A stretch of 9,626 nucleotides of DNA, taken from contig CAMLDJ010000204.1 of the NCBI GenBank assembly GCA_946478755.1, positions 1 through 9,626 of the forward strand, read 5' to 3'. The translations under genes and the position numbers were made by a program. Under the pieces are notes generated by a model. The model did no database searches and was not told the DNA's origin. It saw only the letters and a list, made by a program, of their open reading frames with translations. Shown in pieces: positions 1-6,297 of this stretch (positions within the stretch are counted from its first letter, which is position 1; every line of letters begins with the position of its first letter). The DNA is from an uncultured Pedobacter sp. (lineage in GTDB: Bacteria; Bacteroidota; Bacteroidia; Sphingobacteriales; Sphingobacteriaceae).

Positions 1-1433
1 CGCATGATGTGCAGGAAGAGTGGTTTCATAAGCTGATATCCAGTGCTGAGCACACTGAATGGGGGTTGAAATACGACTATCAATCCATTCTTTCCCCAAA
101 GCACTTCAAAGAACGGGTTCCCATACAAAATTACGATACCTTAAAGCCTTACATTGAGCGCATGCTTAAAGGAGAACAAAACATCCTTTGGCCTTCGGAA
201 ATTAAATGGTTTGCCAAATCCTCGGGTACCACAAGCGATAAAAGTAAGTTCATCCCCGTGTCCGAAGAATCTCTGCAGGAATGCCACTTTAAAGGAGGAA
301 AGGACATGCTTTCTATCTTTTGTAATAACAGGCCAGATAACCAGATCCTTACAGGGAAAGGGCTGGTACTTGGCGGTAGTCATCAGATCAATCAGCTCAA
401 TGAAGATTCCTTTTATGGTGATCTCTCTGCTGTTTTGATCAAAAACCTTCCGGTCTGGGCGGAATATTACCGCACACCAAACATTTCCATTGCCCTTATG
501 GATAACTATGAGGATAAAATGGAGAAGATGGCAGAAGCTACGATCAAAGAGAATGTGACCAATATTGCCGGAGTTCCGACCTGGACAATTGTACTGGCGA
601 AAAAGGTACTGGAAATGACCGGCAAAAAACACTTGCTGGAAGTATGGCCGAATCTGGAGCTTTACATACATGGTGCGGTTAATTTTAAGCCCTACAGAGA
701 GCAGTTTAAGGAGCTCATCCCCTGCAATGAGATGTATTATCTGGAAACATATAATGCATCGGAAGGATTTTTTGGCATACAGGATGAGGTAAACTCTGAC
801 GAGATGCTCTTGATGCTCGATTATGGCATCTACTATGAATTTTTGCCCCTGGAAAATATTGAAGATGAACATGCACATACCCTGTCGCTGGAGGAAGTTG
901 AACTCAACAGGAACTATGCAATCATCATCTCTACCAATGGTGGCTTATGGCGTTATATGATTGGTGATACCGTTCAATTTACCAGTCTTTTTCCTTACCG
1001 GATTAAAATCACGGGGCGTACCAAACATTTCATCAACGCCTTTGGGGAAGAGGTGATCATAGATAACGCCGAACAGGCTATTTGTAAGGCATGTACAGAG
1101 ACCAACGCCGTTTTTAAAGATTACACCGCCTGTCCGATTTATTTTAAAGGAGAAGAAGTAGGCGGGCATGAGTGGATTATTGAATTTGACCAGCAACCAA
1201 ACGATTTTGAGAAGTTCGTAGACATCCTGGATCAGACCTTAAAAGAAGTGAATTCGGACTATGAAGCCAAACGTTTTAAAGATCTCGCCCTGCGCAGACC
1301 AAAGGTCCATAATGCGCCTTCCAATACATTCTACAACTGGTTAAAATCAAAAGGTAAGCTGGGCGGGCAGCATAAGGTACCCCGTCTGGCTAACGACAGA
1401 ACATACGTAGACGAGATCTTATCTATTCTTTAA
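1..1433 (+). CDS. GH3 auxin-responsive promoter family protein (adenylate-forming enzyme), 5' partial
   Basis: The GH3 family belongs to the adenylate-forming superfamily. Plant members (e.g. JAR1) activate a carboxylic acid with ATP and join it to an amino acid; the substrate of bacterial members is unknown. The frame is open from base 3 (His-Asp precede the GTG at 9), so the start lies outside the window; by family resemblance roughly 30-40 N-terminal residues are missing. Counting the GTG at 9 as residue 1, visible motifs are the ATP phosphate-binding loop SSGTTSDKSK (71-80), the TYNASEG motif (247-253), WRYMIGDT (314-321), the GRTKHFINAFGEE hinge region (336-348) and the C-terminal GQHKVPR segment (453-459), where the family has a conserved lysine. 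The C-terminus is complete and no motif is broken. No signal peptide can be judged; the family is cytoplasmic. No clear terminator follows. Family certain, substrate unknown. Confidence 0.95.
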   Translation, partial: HDVQEEWFHKLISSAEHTEWGLKYDYQSILSPKHFKERVPIQNYDTLKPYIERMLKGEQNILWPSEIKWFAKSSGTTSDKSKFIPVSEESLQECHFKGGKDMLSIFCNNRPDNQILTGKGLVLGGSHQINQLNEDSFYGDLSAVLIKNLPVWAEYYRTPNISIALMDNYEDKMEKMAEATIKENVTNIAGVPTWTIVLAKKVLEMTGKKHLLEVWPNLELYIHGAVNFKPYREQFKELIPCNEMYYLETYNASEGFFGIQDEVNSDEMLLMLDYGIYYEFLPLENIEDEHAHTLSLEEVELNRNYAIIISTNGGLWRYMIGDTVQFTSLFPYRIKITGRTKHFINAFGEEVIIDNAEQAICKACTETNAVFKDYTACPIYFKGEEVGGHEWIIEFDQQPNDFEKFVDILDQTLKEVNSDYEAKRFKDLALRRPKVHNAPSNTFYNWLKSKGKLGGQHKVPRLANDRTYVDEILSIL

Positions 1434-1467
1434 CAGGCGGTTAGTTTTATTATTTTCATCAGGCTTA

Positions 1468-1498
1468 TTGGAGTTGTACTTTTTTTTAGCTAAATTCC
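1468..1498 (+). promoter_or_regulatory. Possible promoter of the CBS-domain gene
   Basis: TTG (1468-1470) and TAAATTCC (1491-1498) are separated by 20 bp, which resembles the Bacteroidota arrangement TTG-N17-23-TAnnTTTG. The -7 element matches at four of its six fixed bases. Transcription would start near 1505, leaving a leader of about 60 nt before the ATG at 1568. Confidence 0.3.
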
Positions 1499-1567
1499 CT
1501 TTACATTTTAGTGTTTAATTTGTACTGTAAAATCTATCAAAGTTCAATAGCCAAATATAAATCTCTT

Positions 1568-1996
1568 ATGAAAACGGTAAAACAGCTACTCAGCACCAAG
1601 CCGGTGCATGTTTTCTCGGTGACAGCAAAGTCATCCGTGTTAGATGCCCTGAAAGTAATGATGGAAAAGAACATTAGCGCCCTGCTTATTGTTGAAGGGC
1701 AGAGGTTGAAAGGAATTTTTACCGAGAGGGATTATGCCAGGAAAATTGTTCTACGAGGTAAATCTTCGGCTGAAACAGCTGTCGAAGAGGTAATGACCGC
1801 CGATCCAATCACCGTGTTTTCAACCGATAGTATAGATTTGTGCATGGGTATTATGACAGACAAACACATCCGGCATTTACCTGTAGTCGAGGACGATCAG
1901 CTACTTGGCATGGTATCTATCGGTGATGTGGTTAAATTCATTATTGAAGACCAAAAGGAAACCATCTCTCAACTGGAAAGTTATATCAGCAGTTAA
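1568..1996 (+). CDS. Two-CBS-domain protein
   Basis: This 142-residue protein consists almost entirely of a CBS pair (Bateman module), which in other proteins binds adenosine nucleotides such as AMP, ATP or SAM and senses energy state. CBS1 spans about residues 8-62 and includes GIFTERDYARK (49-59). CBS2 spans about 75-132 and includes RHLPVV (102-107) and MVSIGDVVK (115-123). A short acidic/amphipathic tail follows. There is no catalytic domain, signal peptide or membrane segment, so it is a cytoplasmic sensor with an unknown partner. The ATG at 1568 is chosen because family members start with MKTVKQLL-like sequence; an in-frame GTG at 1511 would add 19 residues unlike the family. It is 134 bp downstream of the GH3 gene on the same strand and probably has its own promoter. 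Confidence 0.9.
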   Translation: MKTVKQLLSTKPVHVFSVTAKSSVLDALKVMMEKNISALLIVEGQRLKGIFTERDYARKIVLRGKSSAETAVEEVMTADPITVFSTDSIDLCMGIMTDKHIRHLPVVEDDQLLGMVSIGDVVKFIIEDQKETISQLESYISS

Positions 1997-2037
1997 AAAA
2001 AAACCAAACCAAATATAAATCGAAGAACAGCAAACTG

Positions 2038-2078
2038 AAAAAGGCAGTCCAAATTAAATTTATGGACTGCCTTTTTTT
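2038..2078. terminator. Bidirectional rho-independent terminator
   Basis: The arm AAAAAGGCAGTCCA (2038-2051) pairs perfectly with TGGACTGCCTTTTT (2063-2076) around an AT-rich loop of 11 nt. The run of T at 2072-2078 serves the CBS gene on the plus strand, and the run of A at 2038-2042 gives a T-tract for the M13 peptidase gene on the minus strand. The hairpin sits between the two convergent stop codons. Confidence 0.9.
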
Positions 2079-2093
2079 CCTATTCCTCCGTTT

Positions 2094-4136
2094 CTACCAG
2101 ATTTTCACTCTTTTTTCGGGAGCAAGATACAGTGAATCTGTTGGCTTTACCTGAAATGCAGTATAGAATTCAGGGATGTTTCTTACCACGCCATTTACTC
2201 TGAATTTAGCCGGAGAGTGGGGATCAGTTCCTACCTGGTTCCTCAGGGCTTCTTCTGTCGATTTACTTAACCAGGCTTGTCCCCAACCAATAAATACACG
2301 TTGTTCTCCGGTAAAGCCATCCATAACCGGAGCAGGTTTGTTATTTAAGCTGGCTTTATAAGCTTTCAAGGCTATAGTTAAACCACCCAGATCACCAATA
2401 TTTTCACCCAATGTAAAATCTCCGTTCACATTTAGATCAGGAAAAACCTTAAAAGCACTGTATTGCGCTACCAGGGCACTTGTTCTTTTTTTAAACTCTT
2501 CATTGTCTTTTTTTGTCCACCAGTTTCGCATGACGCCATCTCCATCAAAAGTGCTACCCTGATCATCGAAACCATGTCCAACTTCGTGGCCAATAACAGC
2601 ACCTATACCGCCATAATTTACCGCATCATCTGCATTCATGTCAAAGAATGGAGGTTGTAAAATTGCCGCCGGAAAAACGATCTCGTTCATCGTCGGATTG
2701 TAATAAGCATTAACGGTCTGCGGTGTCATTCCCCACTCCATGCGGTCCACCGGTTTACCTAATTTATTTATGGTACGGTTGTATTCAAATTGTGCAGAAC
2801 GAACATTGTTCCCATAAAGATCATTCTTTGCTACTTTTAGGGCACTGTAATCTCTCCATTTATCGGGATAACCAATTTTAGGTGTGAATTTGCTGATTTT
2901 CACAAGCGCCTCCTTTTTAGTTTCAGGGCTCATCCAATTCAACTCCTTGATACTGGATTCGTAGGCTTTTAATAAATTGCCTACCAATTTCAACATTCGT
3001 TCTTTAGCTTCGGCGGGGAAATGCTTTTCCACGTACAATTTGCCCACCATTTCCCCCAGATTGCTATTTACCACATCAACGGCTCTGCGCCATTGCGGCT
3101 TTTGTTCCTTAATGCCTTTTAGTGCTTTTCCGTAAAAATTAAAGTTTTCTTTATCCAGTGCAGTATTTAACGACGATGCAGCTCCGGTGATTACGCTCCA
3201 TTTCAGATAGCTTTTCCAGGTATCAAGAGGTGTATTTTTCAAGATTGCGTTCAGCTCCTTCGTATAAGCAACCTGGGTCACCACCAGGCTGTCCTGGTTG
3301 CTGATCCCTGCTTCCTTTAGCAGTATGTTCCAGTCTAGATCCGGCAAGAGCATATGCAGGTCTTTCACTGCATACTTATTATACAGGCCTGCCATGTTCC
3401 TGGTCTCCTCCTTTTTCATTTGTTTGGAAGCCAGCAAAGTTTCCAGCGCCATGATCTGTGCAGCCTTAACTTTTGCGTCAGGAATACCTGCGATGTTAAG
3501 CATGTTCTCCATGTGCGATATATATTTCTCACGAATCTCTTTGGATTTGGCATCCGTTAACAAATAATAATCGCGATCCGGCAAGCCAAGTCCTCCCTGC
3601 CAGGTATGCAGCATATATTTTTTGGGATCTTTAAAATCTTCAGTTACGCCCAGGCTAAACGGAATTTTATCCCCTCTTTTATTGGCATAGGCGAAGTAGG
3701 CAGCAAGGTCCTTTGTTGCAGTAAGGGCATCGATCTTTTTAAATTCAGCCGCCAGAGGCGCTAATCCTATCGAATCCCTAACTTTCATGTTCATATAAGA
3801 TTCGTAGTAATCACCGATCTTTTGTTCCTCGGAACCTTCTTTTGCCTCATTCTTCGCTGCATTTTCTATGATGGACTTCACATCTTCCTGGGCTTTATCA
3901 TTGATGATATCCATCACCCCATAACGGGCCTTATCGGAAGGAACCTTAGTATTTTTCATCCAGGTGCCGTTCACGAATTCAGTGAAATTATTCCCCGGAG
4001 CAGCCGTGGTATCCATATTTTTTAGAATGATTCCCGATTGCAATTCTTGTTGCGACCCTGCATTGCTGCAGGCAGACAGATATAAAACAGTCCCTGCAAC
4101 CATAGCGGCACCTGTTAGCCTATTCAATTTTATCAT
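2094..4136 (-). CDS. M13 family (neprilysin/PepO-type) zinc metallopeptidase, lipoprotein
   Basis: A 680-residue endopeptidase expected to cleave oligopeptides outside the cytoplasmic membrane. The N-terminus is a lipoprotein signal: hydrophobic stretch 7-20 and lipobox LSAC with the lipidated Cys at 23. The N-terminal M13 domain covers about 40-420 and the catalytic domain about 475-680. Zinc ligands and catalytic residues are all present: HEVGH (His517, Glu518, His521) and ENIGD (third ligand Glu578, with Asp582). NAYYNP (476-481) matches the substrate-binding Asn-Ala segment of neprilysin, and DPHSP (His640) and FRVNG (Arg646) match its transition-state His and substrate-carboxylate Arg. 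The length is normal and the C-terminal Trp is typical. The ATG at 4136 is fixed by the signal peptide. It is transcribed alone, 125 bp from its upstream neighbour. Substrates cannot be read from sequence. Confidence 0.97.
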   Translation of the reverse strand: MIKLNRLTGAAMVAGTVLYLSACSNAGSQQELQSGIILKNMDTTAAPGNNFTEFVNGTWMKNTKVPSDKARYGVMDIINDKAQEDVKSIIENAAKNEAKEGSEEQKIGDYYESYMNMKVRDSIGLAPLAAEFKKIDALTATKDLAAYFAYANKRGDKIPFSLGVTEDFKDPKKYMLHTWQGGLGLPDRDYYLLTDAKSKEIREKYISHMENMLNIAGIPDAKVKAAQIMALETLLASKQMKKEETRNMAGLYNKYAVKDLHMLLPDLDWNILLKEAGISNQDSLVVTQVAYTKELNAILKNTPLDTWKSYLKWSVITGAASSLNTALDKENFNFYGKALKGIKEQKPQWRRAVDVVNSNLGEMVGKLYVEKHFPAEAKERMLKLVGNLLKAYESSIKELNWMSPETKKEALVKISKFTPKIGYPDKWRDYSALKVAKNDLYGNNVRSAQFEYNRTINKLGKPVDRMEWGMTPQTVNAYYNPTMNEIVFPAAILQPPFFDMNADDAVNYGGIGAVIGHEVGHGFDDQGSTFDGDGVMRNWWTKKDNEEFKKRTSALVAQYSAFKVFPDLNVNGDFTLGENIGDLGGLTIALKAYKASLNNKPAPVMDGFTGEQRVFIGWGQAWLSKSTEEALRNQVGTDPHSPAKFRVNGVVRNIPEFYTAFQVKPTDSLYLAPEKRVKIW

Positions 4137-4156
4137 AAGTTATGAGTTAGTATATT

Positions 4157-4164
4157 CAAACTTA
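4157..4164 (-). promoter_or_regulatory. -7 promoter element of the M13 peptidase gene
   Basis: Read on the minus strand this is TAAGTTTG, an exact match to the Bacteroidota -7 element TAnnTTTG. It lies 20 nt before the ATG, which implies a short leader of about 14 nt. No good TTG -33 element is found at the usual distance. The perfect palindrome AGTTATATAACT (4171-4182) occupies the spacer, but a 12-bp palindrome can occur by chance. Confidence 0.45.
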
Positions 4165-4261
4165 GTAAAAAGTTATATAACTGTCGGCTAATTACCACTT
4201 GTTAAAGAATATTTTACAGGGGAGGTAAGTTTTTGTCCCGGGAAAACTTCGCTAAAACAGA

Positions 4262-4732
4262 TTAACCTTTAACGGCTAGAAAAATATCTACTTCAGCATC
4301 CTCCGGATTTTGCGAACGTTCGCCATAGACCTCAAAATCCGCCGTATACGACCTCGGGATTTTAGCATTCCAGATTTCCAGCCAGGCATTAAACACAGCG
4401 CCTTTTGACAAGTCCCCTTTTGCAGTACATTTCATATAAGGCCCTTCTTCAATCATCAATCCGGCAAAACCAGCAGGAATATGATTCAGGTTCTCGACGC
4501 GATAACCAATCAACGTGGTGTAAGGCTGCGTATAGTCTCCTTCATAAGCAGTATACACACTATAAATATCATTGCCAATCCTGCCTGGTATCTGGGCGGC
4601 AATATCTGTTGCCCAAAATTTGGACCAAAGTTCGGGAATGTCTATTGCTGCACGTCCATCGGCATTGCTTGTCTTAACTGTAATCCCTATAACAGGGAAC
4701 GATCTGAGTGATTGCTTTTCCATTTCCATCAT
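4262..4732 (-). CDS. GyrI-like / AraC effector-binding-domain protein (stand-alone)
   Basis: A 156-residue cytoplasmic protein made only of the GyrI-like (SbmC/AraC effector-binding, Cass2-type) small-molecule-binding fold; there is no DNA-binding domain. Typical segments are the early strand SFPVIGITVKT (11-21), PELWSKFWA (33-41) in the first helix, IYSVYTAYEGDYTQPYTTLIGY (56-77), the second half around GPYMKCTAKG (97-106), AWLEIW (116-121), and the C-terminal block YTADFEVYGE (129-138) followed by EVDIFLAVK. The internal duplication expected of the fold is visible. Stand-alone members bind drug-like cations or hydrolyse small electrophiles; which applies here is unknown. Three in-frame ATGs (4732, 4729, 4723) compete for the start and no strong ribosome-binding site decides between them. 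It lies 42 bp downstream of a small lipoprotein gene on the same strand, so they may be co-transcribed, although an exact -7 element precedes this gene. Confidence 0.88.
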   Translation of the reverse strand: MMEMEKQSLRSFPVIGITVKTSNADGRAAIDIPELWSKFWATDIAAQIPGRIGNDIYSVYTAYEGDYTQPYTTLIGYRVENLNHIPAGFAGLMIEEGPYMKCTAKGDLSKGAVFNAWLEIWNAKIPRSYTADFEVYGERSQNPEDAEVDIFLAVKG

Positions 4733-4742
4733 TTTATAATGA

Positions 4743-4750
4743 CAAACTTA
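4743..4750 (-). promoter_or_regulatory. -7 promoter element before the GyrI-like gene
   Basis: The minus strand reads TAAGTTTG, exact to TAnnTTTG and identical to the element before the M13 gene. It ends only 10 nt before the first ATG, so the transcript would be almost leaderless, or start at the ATG at 4723. A TTG lies 14 bp upstream, closer than the usual 17-23 bp, which weakens the call. Confidence 0.4.
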
Positions 4751-4774
4751 GACCACTGCAGTGACAACCCTATG

Positions 4775-4954
4775 TCAGCGTGAGATGACAGCGTCTTTTT
4801 TTACGGTATCGGCCAATAATGAGTCCGGTTGTTGAGCCCCGGTTGCAGATGCAGTATTGTTGCCTTCCGGTGCCGGAGCCCTTAACTGCAATTTGGTGTT
4901 ATCACAGGCGCTGATGATCAAAACCATAGCCGTCATAAAGAGAATACGTTTCAT
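4775..4954 (-). CDS. Small lipoprotein, 59 residues, unknown function
   Basis: The sequence encodes MKRILFMTAMVLIISACDN at the N-terminus: two basic residues, a hydrophobic stretch at 4-14 and a lipobox ISAC with Cys17 as the lipidation site. The mature part (about 43 residues) is low-complexity, rich in Ala, Pro, Asn, Thr and Gln, with a charged end (about 49-59), and shows no recognisable domain. It is therefore predicted to be a short envelope lipoprotein; I do not recognise a family. The signal peptide fixes the ATG at 4954, and the stop is TGA at 4775-4777. Its stop is 42 bp before the GyrI-like gene, and it is divergent from the phosphatase gene across a 192-bp region. A textbook signal peptide in an otherwise unexplained gap is the main argument that it is real. 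Confidence 0.75.
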   Translation of the reverse strand: MKRILFMTAMVLIISACDNTKLQLRAPAPEGNNTASATGAQQPDSLLADTVKKDAVISR

Positions 4955-5089
4955 AAATTTTAAATTCAGATTCTAATTTAGAGAATAATTTTTTGTAAAT
5001 ATTACAGTTGAATTGAATATTCCGCTAATCATGTTTTTAATTACAGCAGAATTACAATTAGAGATAAGTGCGGACGAGAGTTCTTGTTG

Positions 5090-5116
5090 ATTCCTTAACA
5101 ATCGCTTAACAGGAAT
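5090..5116 (+). promoter_or_regulatory. Tandem TTAACA repeat, candidate regulator-binding site
   Basis: CTTAACA occurs at 5094-5100 and again at 5105-5111, exactly one helical turn (11 bp) apart; the core is TTAACA-N5-TTAACA. The pair is flanked by an inverted repeat ATTCC (5090-5094) / GGAAT (5112-5116). It lies just upstream of the presumed -7 element of the phosphatase gene. Two TTAACA-like hexamers at 11-bp period is the layout of PhoP boxes in Bacillus subtilis; whether Bacteroidota PhoB-type regulators read such a site is inference. Confidence 0.4.
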
Positions 5117-5128
5117 GCTTTAATTTTA

Positions 5129-5140
5129 TTGTGATCACAA
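5129..5140. promoter_or_regulatory. Perfect 12-bp palindrome TTGTGATCACAA
   Basis: The palindrome ends 6 nt before the ATG of the phosphatase gene and directly follows its presumed -7 element, so it would cover the transcription start or the 5' leader. It resembles two CRP half-sites (TGTGA/TCACA) but without the usual 6-bp spacer. One or two 12-bp palindromes are expected by chance in a window of this size, so only the position makes it notable. Confidence 0.3.
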
Positions 5141-5146
5141 AGCAAT

Positions 5147-6277
5147 ATGGTTATGATTCGCACTAAAATCTTATACAGCGCTGTTGTAAAAACAGAAAAA
5201 ACTGATGATACAGATAGATTTCAATCACTACCGCAGCCATCTGGCAGCTATCCGTACAGATTAAGCGTGGGCGAACCGCTAAAGAAAGGAAAACTGGTTT
5301 TTCATATGGTTGGTGATACCGGCGGAGGAAATAGGCCGGACAAGCGGCAGCGGGTAACCTGCCAGATGACCGCCCAGTATTTAAATATTGCAGCAGAAGA
5401 AGATCGCCCGTCATTTCTTTACCATCTGGGCGATCTGGTATATCATTATGGTGAAGCAGAGCAATACGCTGAGCAGTTTTTAGCTCCTTTTGAAAGTTAT
5501 CCTGCACCTATTTATGCTATTGCCGGCAACCACGACAGCGATGTAAATCCGAAAAGCGAAGCGCACTACGACAGTCTGGAGGCATTTTATACCGCCTTTT
5601 GCAACACTTGTCCAAAAACAATTTATTTCGGTCAGCATACCCTACGTAAAAGCCAGGTACAACCGCACGTATACTGGACCATGGAAGCCTCATTGGCCAC
5701 TATTATCGGACTATACACCAATGTTCCTAAGCATGGTTCGATCAAAAAGGAACAAAAGAACTGGTTTATAAAAGAACTGCAGCATGCGGTTAAATACAGT
5801 GCGGGGAAGGCCATAATTGTGTGTCTGCACCATGCCCCCTACTCAGCTGATCTTAATCACGGCTCAAGTCTGAATATGATAGCGTTCCTGGACTCGGCTT
5901 TTGAAGAGGCAGGTGTAAAGCCTGATATTGTTTTTAGTGGTCATGTACACAACTATCAAAGATTCAGCAAGCAGTATAAAGACGGTAAAACGACACCTTT
6001 CATTGTTGCAGGAGCGGGAGGGTTTGAAGAGCTGCATCGCCTGGCTGATCCTTCTGACCAGGCATATGATACGAAAAGCCATTTGCTTGACCAGGTACAG
6101 CTGGAAAACTATTGCGATCACAAACGCGGTTTCCTAAAAATCAGCATCGAGAAAAGCCCGTTCTGTTTTAAGATCATTGGGGAATACTATACGGTTGGGC
6201 ATAAAAACAACAGCGGGACAGGAATTCAGGATGCAGCACTGTTTGACAGTTTTAGTATTGACCTGACCGGTAGGTAA
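5147..6277 (+). CDS. Metallophosphoesterase with purple acid phosphatase signature
   Basis: A 376-residue calcineurin-like phosphoesterase. All five metal-ligand blocks of the purple acid phosphatase type are present in order: GDTG (Asp57), GDLVY (Asp96 and the iron-ligand-type Tyr99), GNHD (Asn128, His129), VCLH (His228) and GHVH (His266, His268). In known enzymes these hold a binuclear Fe/M centre that hydrolyses phosphate esters. The N-terminal 45 residues are poorly conserved-looking, and the domain covers about 50-345. There is no signal peptide or transmembrane segment, so a cytoplasmic location is predicted, unlike most phosphatases of this type. The ATG at 5147 is used; an ATG at 5153 would remove two residues. 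The gene is monocistronic, divergent from the small lipoprotein, and converges on the oxidoreductase gene with 20 bp between stop codons. The upstream TTAACA repeat suggests possible phosphate control. The physiological substrate is unknown. Confidence 0.92.
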   Translation: MVMIRTKILYSAVVKTEKTDDTDRFQSLPQPSGSYPYRLSVGEPLKKGKLVFHMVGDTGGGNRPDKRQRVTCQMTAQYLNIAAEEDRPSFLYHLGDLVYHYGEAEQYAEQFLAPFESYPAPIYAIAGNHDSDVNPKSEAHYDSLEAFYTAFCNTCPKTIYFGQHTLRKSQVQPHVYWTMEASLATIIGLYTNVPKHGSIKKEQKNWFIKELQHAVKYSAGKAIIVCLHHAPYSADLNHGSSLNMIAFLDSAFEEAGVKPDIVFSGHVHNYQRFSKQYKDGKTTPFIVAGAGGFEELHRLADPSDQAYDTKSHLLDQVQLENYCDHKRGFLKISIEKSPFCFKIIGEYYTVGHKNNSGTGIQDAALFDSFSIDLTGR

Positions 6278-6297
6278 AACGGAAACGCATTGGGCCT

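Larger units (their letters stand above)
4955..5146. other. Divergent intergenic region (lipoprotein / phosphatase)
   Basis: This 192-bp AT-rich stretch is the longest gap without a gene. For the lipoprotein (minus strand), TAAATTAG at 4973-4980 is a one-mismatch -7 candidate without a clear -33 partner. For the phosphatase (plus strand), TAATTTTA at 5121-5128 is a one-mismatch -7 candidate. It also contains a TGTAA-ATA-TTACA dyad (4994-5006), the TTAACA direct repeat and the TTGTGATCACAA palindrome, listed separately. No ORF with a plausible start or RNA structure is seen. Confidence 0.5.

Noticed and set aside
9..11. GTG as the start of the GH3 gene
   Set aside because: The frame is open to the window edge, and family members have additional residues before this point, so the true start is upstream of the window.
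141..878. Long open frame (245 codons) on the minus strand, opposite the GH3 gene
   Set aside because: It lies fully antisense to an intact conserved gene, has no recognisable domain, and its composition is that expected of a reverse-strand shadow.
1511..1567. N-terminal extension of the CBS protein from a GTG
   Set aside because: The added residues do not resemble the family, whose members begin at the MKTVKQLL sequence encoded from 1568.
4171..4182. Perfect palindrome AGTTATATAACT upstream of the M13 gene as an operator
   Set aside because: AT-only core, and one or two palindromes of this length are expected by chance in 9.6 kb; kept only as a note on the promoter entry.
4754..4763. Palindrome CACTGCAGTG between the lipoprotein and GyrI-like genes
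   Set aside because: Ten-base palindromes are common by chance and it has no T-tract to act as a terminator.
6278..6297. Terminator between the converging phosphatase and oxidoreductase genes
   Set aside because: The 20-bp gap holds no stem-loop or T-run.
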